Origin: a virus
Virus record (IMG/VR): IMGVR_UViG_3300032753_000055
Location: 1 to 45,733 of that record
DNA length: 45,733 bases
Strand: one strand, 5' to 3'
The translations under genes and the position numbers were made by a program. Positions 34,376 to 39,751 of this stretch are shown piece by piece. Position 1 is the stretch's first letter. Each line of letters begins with the position of its first letter. The notes below the pieces were generated by a model. That model did not search any database and was not told where the DNA came from. It saw nothing but the letters and a program-made list of their open reading frames with translations.

Positions 34376-34892
34376 TATCAATTACCAAAGGTTGAGGAGT
34401 GATGTCTTTTTCCTTTGGCTTAGCAAAGGTTCTAAATTGCTCTGCAAGCTTAGCGAGTCTATCGTCGACGGTACGTTCAATCTGTTCCTGCATTGGCTTG
34501 TCTTCAATGATGTCCTTGCGAGCCATCATGTCGTTAGCAACCTTAGAAGCATCTTTGATGCTGACAGGGACACGGATAAGTTCAGATGTCTTAGGGTCAT
34601 ATTGGTAATTACCATTAGTCAACCTATCTTCAGTGACATCCAAAGCCTTGCTGACAAGCTTACTAAGACGAGCATTTAACTTCAGGTTATCTTCAGCTTT
34701 AAGGTCTTCAACCATTTTCTTAAACCAGTCAGCGTAACGCCAACGGTTAAAGGTAGCTAATGGTATGTCTAAGACAGCAGCCGTCTGAGCACCATTCCCT
34801 AAAGCTAAGAACGTAGTTGCAGCTTCGAGCTTTTGACTTTCAGACCACCATTTACCTTCAGCTTTTAAATCTCTTTTCTTTCTACGTGTCAT
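34365..34892 (-). CDS. terS: Small terminase subunit
   Basis: A 175-residue protein with an N-terminal helix-turn-helix (ALGNGAQTAAVLDIPLATFN, about 32-51), a central helical oligomerisation part and an acidic, proline-containing C-terminus. First gene after the late promoter and directly upstream of the large subunit. Recognises phage DNA for packaging. Confidence 0.82.
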   Translation of the reverse strand: MTRRKKRDLKAEGKWWSESQKLEAATTFLALGNGAQTAAVLDIPLATFNRWRYADWFKKMVEDLKAEDNLKLNARLSKLVSKALDVTEDRLTNGNYQYDPKTSELIRVPVSIKDASKVANDMMARKDIIEDKPMQEQIERTVDDRLAKLAEQFRTFAKPKEKDITPQPLVIDNAS

Positions 34893-34921
34893 TTTAAGAC
34901 AATCCTTTACTTAATGGGGCC

Positions 34922-34950
34922 ATTATAACATAAGATATTTTATTTGTCAA
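34922..34950 (-). promoter_or_regulatory. Late operon promoter, sigma70 consensus
   Basis: Minus strand TTGACA (34945-34950), 17-base spacer, TATAAT (34922-34927), 30 bases before the small terminase ATG. AT-rich DNA upstream may be an UP-element. Its core and upstream bases are nearly the same as at 26233-26261. Confidence 0.82.
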
Positions 34951-34971
34951 GCTTTATTTTATAAATAGCTA

Positions 34972-35000
34972 TGAGCCGTAAAAGACATTAATACGGCTCA
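34972..35000. repeat. 9-bp inverted repeat between divergent promoters
   Basis: TGAGCCGTA (34972-34980) and TACGGCTCA (34992-35000) are perfectly complementary, with an 11-base spacer. It lies midway between the late (34922-34950) and early (35038-35066) promoters. No T-run on either side. Candidate operator, or replication hairpin. Confidence 0.65.
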
Positions 35001-35037
35001 CTTTAAAGATGACATAAAAATAAATATTGTTAAAGTA

Positions 35038-35066
35038 TTGACAAAAGAGAAAACTATTGGTATAAT
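35038..35066 (+). promoter_or_regulatory. Early operon promoter, sigma70 consensus
   Basis: TTGACA (35038-35043), 17-base spacer, TATAAT (35061-35066). It directs transcription into the structured leader and the early gene belt. Expected start near 35073. Confidence 0.82.
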
Positions 35067-35072
35067 AGACTA

Positions 35073-35325
35073 CATAGGGGTTAAGGAGCCTTATACATCT
35101 TTCAAGTAAGGGCTTACAAGTGTCTTTGCTACAAGGATAACTATAAATGTTGTTATTACTAAGAAGAGCTTTGCTGTAAAAGCATCTTTAAAGATATATA
35201 GTACTACATGAAGTTTTATCTATGAAGGGCTAAGAGGGCACTTCATAGCTCTGCATCGGGCTACGAGCACATCTTCTTAGCTTTACTTTCAGGGTTCTCC
35301 TGAGAGACTACCCCCTGTTTTAAAA
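35073..35325 (+). ncRNA. Probable structured leader RNA or ncRNA
   Basis: No gene of normal size lies between the early promoter and 35776. Complementary segments suggest a folded RNA: CTAAGAAGA/TCTTCTTAG (35159-35167 with 35272-35280) closes a domain containing GCTTT/AAAGC (35168-35183) and CTATGAAG/CTTCATAG (35220-35248). A hairpin of 8 bp (35286-35306, one G-U) follows. An alternative stem CAGGG/CCCTG (35290-35317) ends in TTTT, a weak terminator. A ten-codon frame sits at 35147-35179. It may be an attenuator or an independent RNA of about 250 nt. Confidence 0.45.
35147..35179 (+). CDS. Possible leader peptide
   Basis: Ten codons, MLLLLRRALL, with AAGGA nine bases upstream, inside the folded leader and overlapping its first stems. 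The Leu/Arg-rich content and the nearby alternative hairpins recall attenuator peptides. It may be chance. Confidence 0.25.
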   Translation: MLLLLRRALL

Positions 35326-35388
35326 ACTATAGCAGCGTCACAAATAGCGTAATAAAAACTTTAGAGTAATTCTTTTTGACCCTCCCAC

Positions 35389-35432
35389 GCCCTAGAACTC
35401 CCAAGGGAATCTCCCCAGCCACTCCCTAGGGC
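35389..35432. repeat. 7-bp inverted repeat in GC-rich patch
   Basis: GCCCTAG (35389-35395) and CTAGGGC (35426-35432) flank 30 C-rich bases in an otherwise AT-rich untranslated region. The patch stands out in composition. From here to 35690 I see no gene, only AT-rich DNA with scattered TTATC words. Confidence 0.4.
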
Positions 35433-35690
35433 TATGTCTGCTCACCTGCTAAGGCTTATCTAAATAGTTGATAACTAAGGAGAAATCTATCTGTTTTATT
35501 GATGAGTTATAACCTAGCATTACTAATCAAAGACTTACAAGCTCCTGACCCCATTCATACCTATATCACTATTGATAAGGTTTTACCTATTCAGTATGAC
35601 TATTAGTTATATAGTTATCCATCTGTATTCCTCCCCCGTTATCTGCCCAGTTATCTCCGTTAATTCCCTTCTGTTGTTTGTTTGCAACTA

Positions 35691-35707
35691 AGGGTTTGTC
35701 CTAATAG
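35691..35707 (+). repeat. 17-bp repeat box, copy 1
   Basis: AGGGTTTGTCCTAATAG, identical to 35874-35890. In both copies, 19 bases later comes a similar AT block ending AGTTATA, then a CAAACAA-rich stretch and the next small gene. Suggests a duplicated promoter/leader module. Confidence 0.65.
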
Positions 35708-35775
35708 TTTTTACTTGAAATAAGGACTAAATTGTAGTTATAGCAGCAAACAACAACAAACCAAAAGGAAATAAA

Positions 35776-35862
35776 ATGTTAACACTTACACTTTCTTATG
35801 TAGTAGCCTTGGTAGCTTCTTTCTTAGTAGGTTACATTTTAAACAAAAAACAATGGTTTTAA
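35776..35862 (+). CDS. 28-residue membrane micro-protein
   Basis: MLTLTLSYVVALVASFLVGY followed by ILNKKQWF. A single membrane helix with a basic C-terminal tail. AAGGA lies seven bases before the ATG, and the 17-bp repeat module precedes it. First translated gene of the early belt. Function unknown. Confidence 0.6.
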   Translation: MLTLTLSYVVALVASFLVGYILNKKQWF

Positions 35863-35873
35863 TTGTAAAACCT

Positions 35874-35890
35874 AGGGTTTGTCCTAATAG
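35874..35890 (+). repeat. 17-bp repeat box, copy 2, with hairpin
   Basis: Same 17 bases as 35691-35707. Here they form a hairpin with GACAAGCCCT just downstream (10-bp stem 35874-35899, one G-U pair, six-base loop). It precedes the 70-residue gene. Confidence 0.6.
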
Positions 35891-35949
35891 ACAAGCCCTT
35901 ACAATCCTAATAAATTAGAGTTATACAAACAAACAAGGAATAAAACATC

Positions 35950-36162
35950 ATGACTATAATCACCCATTCTGACTTGGTAGCAAAAGCGTCTGAGGGCTTG
36001 CCTAATATTGTGGATTACAGTAAATACTTAGGAAGTAACTCTTCAGGTTTATATACTACTAATGATTTAGTAATGGCTAGGCGTGTATGCTTAACAGTTT
36101 ACAGAAATACAGCATTATCCCAATTAAGAGAATTATCCAATAAAGCAAATGAGGGTAAATAA
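35950..36162 (+). CDS. Early hypothetical protein
   Basis: A 70-residue protein (MTIITHSDLVAKASEGLP...) with no recognised domain; the C-terminal half is basic and helical. AAGGAA lies in its leader. Expressed early by position. Confidence 0.6.
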   Translation: MTIITHSDLVAKASEGLPNIVDYSKYLGSNSSGLYTTNDLVMARRVCLTVYRNTALSQLRELSNKANEGK

Positions 36163-36164
36163 GC

Positions 36165-36254
36165 ATGACTAACTTAAAAGCCCTTATCATTACCGTTGCA
36201 GTATTTGCAGTATGCTTGGCAGTATGGCAGTTAACTAACTTACACATTCTTTAA
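36165..36254 (+). CDS. 29-residue membrane micro-protein
   Basis: MTNLKALIITVAVFAVCLAV then WQLTNLHIL. One membrane helix, GAGGG ribosome site in the end of the previous gene, two bases between genes. Function unknown. Confidence 0.55.
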   Translation: MTNLKALIITVAVFAVCLAVWQLTNLHIL

Positions 36255-36290
36255 GAATTAAACATAAACTAAATTAAAAGATTAAACAAA

Positions 36291-36605
36291 ATGAATAATA
36301 CATATAACGGCTGGTCTAACTACGAAACTTGGAACGCTAATCTGTGGATTGATAACGAATGGCAGTTATCTGAGCAATGTGCAATGATTGCTTGTGATTT
36401 ATTCAGCAGTTATGAAGACCACGACAAAATGGCTTATATCCTTGGTGAGCGTATTCGTGACATTTTTGAAGAGAATCAGCCAGAATTACCAGCAAGTTTC
36501 TATTCTGATGTATTGAACGCTTCTATGCGTGAAGTTAATTGGACTGAGATTGCTAAACACTATATTGAAAATGAAGCAATGCAAAGAGAAAGTGAAGAGG
36601 CTTAA
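36291..36605 (+). CDS. NYETW-motif protein (DUF7249-like)
   Basis: A 104-residue protein with the conserved start YNGWSNYETWNANLWIDNEW. This motif marks a widespread family on phages and plasmids, labelled DUF7249 in some databases (from memory). The C-terminus is acidic and helical. Function is not established; plasmid and phage distribution suggests a role in host takeover or defence evasion, which is only inference. Confidence 0.7.
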   Translation: MNNTYNGWSNYETWNANLWIDNEWQLSEQCAMIACDLFSSYEDHDKMAYILGERIRDIFEENQPELPASFYSDVLNASMREVNWTEIAKHYIENEAMQRESEEA

Positions 36606-36606
36606 C

Positions 36607-36759
36607 ATGAAAACTTACCACATTGTAGCAATTAACGAAAAAACAGGCAATAGCGTATTTATGACTAAGTATGCAATGGCACATGATAAGGCTTGTGAGA
36701 TGCTTAAAAGGTTTACATCTCATAAAGGCAGAAGATTACAACTTATCGAGGGAATTTAA
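36607..36759 (+). CDS. Early hypothetical protein
   Basis: A 50-residue basic protein starting MKTYHIVAINEKTGNSVFMT, a beta-hairpin followed by a helix (AHDKACEMLKRF). I start at 36607, just after the previous stop, with GAGG upstream; a longer frame upstream overlaps the preceding gene and lacks a ribosome site. Confidence 0.55.
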   Translation: MKTYHIVAINEKTGNSVFMTKYAMAHDKACEMLKRFTSHKGRRLQLIEGI

Positions 36760-36761
36760 TT

Positions 36762-36905
36762 ATGAAAACATTCAAAATAATCCTAGACATAGAATTGAAA
36801 GATGATTCCATTAAGCATAGTGATTTCATCTATGAAATTATCGAACAAGCCTTAGAAACTGGCGAGAGTCTTTTAGCTTACGAACTATTGGAGGTTTTAC
36901 CATGA
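36762..36905 (+). CDS. Early hypothetical protein
   Basis: A 47-residue acidic protein (MKTFKIILDIELKDDSIKHS...), beta strand then helix. GAGGGAA before its ATG, ATGA overlap with the next gene. Its N-terminus resembles that of the preceding gene product in layout. Function unknown. Confidence 0.55.
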   Translation: MKTFKIILDIELKDDSIKHSDFIYEIIEQALETGESLLAYELLEVLP

Positions 36906-37111
36906 TTGAGATTGCAGGCGGTATCTTATTGGCTCTGTTGTTCTTGGTATGTTTACCATTTATTATTCAAGTAGGAGCTTTTCTATTTATCTTAGCGTTG
37001 TTCGTTGGTGCTATTTGGTTGGCTGGTGAGTATCCTTTATGGGCGTTGTTCTTAGTTATAATTGCAATAGTGTGCTACTTTTCAAATAAACAACAAGAGG
37101 CTAAACAATGA
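36902..37111 (+). CDS. Small two-helix membrane protein
   Basis: A 69-residue protein, almost entirely hydrophobic, with two to three membrane segments (about 4-22, 24-42, 45-60) and a hydrophilic tail NKQQEAKQ. Early expression and topology would suit a membrane-targeting host-takeover or exclusion factor. Four-base overlaps on both sides. Confidence 0.6.
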   Translation: MIEIAGGILLALLFLVCLPFIIQVGAFLFILALFVGAIWLAGEYPLWALFLVIIAIVCYFSNKQQEAKQ

Positions 37112-37290
37112 AACACGATATATTTTTTAACACTAAGGACTTACTCATAGAATGGCTTGATGAGAATTTTCCAGAGACTACACTTACCCACATCTTTTCT
37201 AATGGTGCTAAATACTCAGCAAGTGGTTGTACAATCGAAGTAAATGGCTTACACCTTATAATTGATTTAGATAACATAGACGAGGCTTAA
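37108..37290 (+). CDS. Early hypothetical protein
   Basis: A 60-residue protein (MKHDIFFNTKDLLIEWLDEN...), mixed alpha/beta, ending in an acidic DLDNIDEA. Overlaps the previous gene by four bases; one base before the next ATG. No known family. Confidence 0.58.
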   Translation: MKHDIFFNTKDLLIEWLDENFPETTLTHIFSNGAKYSASGCTIEVNGLHLIIDLDNIDEA

Positions 37291-37291
37291 A

Positions 37292-37570
37292 ATGAGTTTA
37301 TACGGTAATAGATACTACGAACCAGATGACACTTACGCTGACGCTGAGATTGAAGAAGAAGCGATAGAGAGCTATGCACAAGAATTATTGCAAGCTAGTT
37401 GTAATCCTGCTACGCATTGGGGCGAAGGCTTAAGCGAATGCGGTTACGATGAAATGGATTACCCAACACCAAGCCATGCACCTTTAGACATTGTTCACCG
37501 TGTTAATGCTTACTGGTACAATACAGCTTTGTTCATTGCTAGAAAATACTATGAGGATAATCCATTATGA
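37292..37570 (+). CDS. Early acidic hypothetical protein
   Basis: A 92-residue protein, Tyr- and Glu/Asp-rich (YYEPDDTYADAEIEEEAIES) with an HRVNAYWYNTALFIARKYYE helix. GAGGCTT upstream. Ends in a four-base overlap. Not recognised. Confidence 0.58.
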   Translation: MSLYGNRYYEPDDTYADAEIEEEAIESYAQELLQASCNPATHWGEGLSECGYDEMDYPTPSHAPLDIVHRVNAYWYNTALFIARKYYEDNPL

Positions 37571-37734
37571 ATAACTTACAAGAGATGACCAGCGAGGAAG
37601 CCCGTTACGCATGGGAGGAAGCAGAGTATCACTTTGACTTGGTAGATATTGTCAAGCAAATGAAGGTCAGGGGCGAGGGTGTAGTTATCCTTGATGTATT
37701 AAATATGTTTAAGCAATCGGAGAAAGTAAAATGA
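37567..37734 (+). CDS. Early small helical protein
   Basis: A 55-residue protein (MNNLQEMTSEEARYAWEEAE...), acidic helix then VVILDVLNMFKQSEKVK. Overlaps both neighbours by four bases. Function unknown. Confidence 0.55.
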   Translation: MNNLQEMTSEEARYAWEEAEYHFDLVDIVKQMKVRGEGVVILDVLNMFKQSEKVK

Positions 37735-38015
37735 AGAAAATAAAGATTAAGCGTAAAGGTTTTGGATTTGAAATAGTACTCGAAGGTGAGATTAAAATTG
37801 ATGAATCTAAAATTAAATCTTATGAGCAATATCATAAAGAACAGACTCAGGCGTTGCTAAAAAAAGAAATTTATGATTACTTGCTTACCATTTGCCCTTC
37901 TGCTAATGCTAGTGAATTTTCAGTGTTTAATTATTATTATGGTGCTCAATTAGGCTTACAAGATATTGCAGAACATTTAGCAACAACAATGGAGGCAGAT
38001 ATAAATGATGACTGA
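37731..38015 (+). CDS. Early hypothetical protein
   Basis: A 94-residue protein with a very basic start (MKKIKIKRKGFGFEIVLEGE) forming a likely beta-hairpin and an acidic helical C-terminus. More AT-rich than its neighbours. Overlaps the next gene by eleven bases. Not recognised. Confidence 0.57.
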   Translation: MKKIKIKRKGFGFEIVLEGEIKIDESKIKSYEQYHKEQTQALLKKEIYDYLLTICPSANASEFSVFNYYYGAQLGLQDIAEHLATTMEADINDD

Positions 38016-38346
38016 GAACCTCATACGCAAGGCTAGGGCTTACGCATTGAATGATGACTATGTTGTAACAGCTAACCTCATCAATCAGCTATGCGATGCC
38101 TTAGAAGTCCAAGAAGATAATAGAGCTTCGTTGTTGTCTTATATGATGGATAACAAGGAAAACTTTAAGCATGCTGAAATGTATCGTCATCTACGCAATA
38201 GTGCCTGTCACGCACCACATGACGCTATGGCTCCCGCAGTTGTGCTATGTAATGGTAATATGTCTAGCTTTGAATGGCTTGATGGTGATATGCTAGATAA
38301 AGCCATTGAGGAAGACATGAAAAAAGACTACTACTGCGGTGCGTGA
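38005..38346 (+). CDS. Early hypothetical protein
   Basis: A 113-residue helical protein (ENLIRKARAYALNDDYVVTA..., NLINQLCDALEVQED). Start could be 38005 or 38008; GGAGG eight bases before supports 38005. Ends with acidic KAIEEDMKKDYYCGA. No domain recognised. Confidence 0.57.
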   Translation: MMTENLIRKARAYALNDDYVVTANLINQLCDALEVQEDNRASLLSYMMDNKENFKHAEMYRHLRNSACHAPHDAMAPAVVLCNGNMSSFEWLDGDMLDKAIEEDMKKDYYCGA

Positions 38347-38350
38347 TACA

Positions 38351-38449
38351 ATGGACAAGGAAGAAATGCTTTTAATTATCTTTGCGGTGACTTCGTGCAT
38401 TGATACCGTAATTAGTTTACTTCGTTACTGTAAAGGGATGGGAGAATAA
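38351..38449 (+). CDS. 32-residue micro-protein, membrane-type
   Basis: MDKEEMLLIIFAVTSCIDTV then ISLLRYCKGMGE: a moderately hydrophobic helix with two cysteines. Directly precedes the two sigma-like genes, one base gap. Function unknown. Confidence 0.5.
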   Translation: MDKEEMLLIIFAVTSCIDTVISLLRYCKGMGE

Positions 38450-38450
38450 G

Positions 38451-38579
38451 ATGACATACCAAGAGATAGCAAAAGAACTAGGCATTACGCACGCAGGGGT
38501 CATGTTTATTGAAAAGCAAGCCTTGATGAAGATGCGTAAAAGATTACTAGCTTTAGGCTTTGACGTGGATTGTATTTAA
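38451..38579 (+). CDS. Mini sigma70 region 4.2-like protein A
   Basis: A 42-residue protein: MTYQEIAKELGITHAGVMFI then EKQALMKMRKRL. It matches the helix-turn-helix of sigma70 region 4.2, where sigma70 reads EVGAELDVTRERVRQIE and ALRKLR; the IE-x-x-AL-x-K-x-R signature is kept. There is no room for other sigma regions. In sigma70 this part contacts the -35 element and the RNA polymerase beta flap. It is followed one base later by a second copy. Predicted to bind host RNA polymerase or -35 DNA. Confidence 0.7.
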   Translation: MTYQEIAKELGITHAGVMFIEKQALMKMRKRLLALGFDVDCI

Positions 38580-38580
38580 G

Positions 38581-38727
38581 ATGACTGAGATTTATACTTA
38601 CCAAGAAATAGCAGATGAGATGGGTATTTCATTTCAGGCGGTATGGGAAATTGAGAAAAGAGCTTTAATGAAGTTAAGAAAGATTTTTATTAACAGAGGT
38701 ATATTAAGAGAACATTATTATGACTGA
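38581..38727 (+). CDS. Mini sigma70 region 4.2-like protein B
   Basis: A 48-residue paralogue of the gene just upstream: YTYQEIADEMGISFQAVWEI then EKRALMKLRKIF. The same helix-turn-helix and IE-x-x-AL-x-K-L-R signature are present, but the recognition helix differs (SFQAVWEI against THAGVMFI), so the DNA or partner preference may differ. The C-terminus has an extra REHYYD. Overlaps the next gene by eight bases. Confidence 0.7.
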   Translation: MTEIYTYQEIADEMGISFQAVWEIEKRALMKLRKIFINRGILREHYYD

Positions 38728-39031
38728 TACCAGAGAAGATGGACTAGGATGGAAAACTAAAGAGTATTCTGAAGGGTTCAATGCTGGAGTTGCTTATTAT
38801 GATAAAAGTATTACTAAAGACTCTATCGCAGGTATGTATAAAGGAGAAGTAGGTATAACTGTTTCTGCTCCTAAAGAAGCTGATTGTTTATTTATAAAGA
38901 AAAAAGAAGTATTTAATGATTGGCTTAACGGACAACTTAAAACAGTTAATGGTAAAACTACTGGAGAGATGAATAGAGAATGGCTACATACTAAACTGGA
39001 TGAATTTTTAGATAACGGAGAATTATTATGA
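38720..39031 (+). CDS. Early hypothetical protein
   Basis: A 103-residue protein (MTDTREDGLGWKTKEYSEGF...) with an acidic C-terminus. Helical end NREWLHTKLDEFLDNGELL. Four-base overlap with the next gene. Not recognised. Confidence 0.57.
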   Translation: MTDTREDGLGWKTKEYSEGFNAGVAYYDKSITKDSIAGMYKGEVGITVSAPKEADCLFIKKKEVFNDWLNGQLKTVNGKTTGEMNREWLHTKLDEFLDNGELL

Positions 39032-39216
39032 CTGATGCAGAATTGATTGCAATATTAAACAAGGGAGAGATTGCTCCAGCATTATACGAGGGTGAAGTAG
39101 GAGAAACTAACCTTCCCACATGGCGTAAACTAGCAAAGGCATTTAGAGATTACTATGAAGTATATTATACAACACAATCTGATTCAAGAGACTCTTTCCT
39201 TGATGACGATGCCTGA
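39028..39216 (+). CDS. Early hypothetical acidic protein
   Basis: A 62-residue protein (MTDAELIAILNKGEIAPALY...) ending SFLDDDA. GGAG in the previous gene's end forms its ribosome site. Overlaps the following gene by eight bases. Function unknown. Confidence 0.55.
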   Translation: MTDAELIAILNKGEIAPALYEGEVGETNLPTWRKLAKAFRDYYEVYYTTQSDSRDSFLDDDA

Positions 39217-39334
39217 ATCTGACAGAGCAAGCACTTACGCCCCTGAAGAAATGGATTGTGAGTATGTAGTTTGGGATTGTGACAATGTTTCAGGAGAAGC
39301 TCTAGGAGGCTTTAAAGATGAAGATGAGGCATAG
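39209..39334 (+). CDS. Small very acidic protein
   Basis: A 41-residue protein, MPESDRASTYAPEEMDCEYV onward, ending GGFKDEDEA. About a quarter Asp/Glu. The acidity recalls DNA mimics but the length is far below Ocr. Overlaps on both sides support it as real. Confidence 0.5.
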   Translation: MPESDRASTYAPEEMDCEYVVWDCDNVSGEALGGFKDEDEA

Positions 39335-39407
39335 GTATCACCCAGTAGTAGAACAAGGCTCTAAAGCCCCTTTAAATCGATTTAAACCCTATTGGGAGTT
39401 AGCATGA
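39318..39407 (+). CDS. 29-residue basic micro-protein
   Basis: MKMRHRYHPVVEQGSKAPLN then RFKPYWELA. Overlaps the acidic gene by 17 bases and the zinc-finger gene by four (ATGA). Basic, so it could pair with its acidic neighbour, but this is speculation. Confidence 0.42.
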   Translation: MKMRHRYHPVVEQGSKAPLNRFKPYWELA

Positions 39408-39613
39408 GATGCTATTGCTGTGACACATTACTGACTGACTATGAAAGTACCCTTAAGTCAGTGAACACTAACGATTACTTAGATATTTGTTTGAGATGTT
39501 TGAAGTCAGTAAAAGATGATATTATGTACAAAGACAGAGTAGATTTACTAAGCAGTGAAGATGTTGATGACTTAGATATCTATCTAGATGACTACTCAGA
39601 TGATGAGTACTAA
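39404..39613 (+). CDS. Small zinc-finger protein with acidic tail
   Basis: A 69-residue protein with CYCC near the N-terminus and CLRC about 30 residues later, a four-Cys zinc ribbon, and a strongly acidic tail (SSEDVDDLDIYLDDYSDDEY). I start at 39404, with GGGAG just upstream and an ATGA overlap; a start 12 bases earlier is less fitting. Possible transcription or nucleic-acid-binding factor. Confidence 0.62.
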   Translation: MRCYCCDTLLTDYESTLKSVNTNDYLDICLRCLKSVKDDIMYKDRVDLLSSEDVDDLDIYLDDYSDDEY

Positions 39614-39614
39614 G

Positions 39615-39689
39615 ATGATAATACTCTTAATAGTAATAGTTATATTTGTAATAAGTCTTAAAGAATCTTGTAAGTCTTTTAAACTTTGA
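39615..39689 (+). CDS. 24-residue membrane micro-protein
   Basis: MIILLIVIVIFVIS then a Lys/Cys/Ser tail. A pure hydrophobic helix, last gene before the primase-helicase. The following 62 bases have an inverted repeat TAAGTCTT/AAGACTTA but no T-run. Function unknown. Confidence 0.48.
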   Translation: MIILLIVIVIFVISLKESCKSFKL

Positions 39690-39751
39690 GAGTTCATAGC
39701 TTGTAAGACTTATAAGGCTCTTTAGAAAATTATACACCGAGAAAGTTCTTT

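Noticed and set aside
35286-35321. tRNA T-arm-like hairpin with GGTTC
   Set aside because: The loop sequence is wrong for a T-loop and no acceptor, D or anticodon arms fit. No tRNA found anywhere in the window.
35615-35623. DnaA-box-like TTATCCATC and other TTATC words in the untranslated region
   Set aside because: Only seven of nine match the DnaA box, and the others (TTATCTGCC, TTATCTCCG) are weaker with no regular spacing. Not enough for an origin call.
36529-36606. Longer start for the 50-residue early gene
   Set aside because: The extension lies wholly within the preceding gene in another frame and lacks a ribosome site; ATG at 36607 fits directly after the previous stop.
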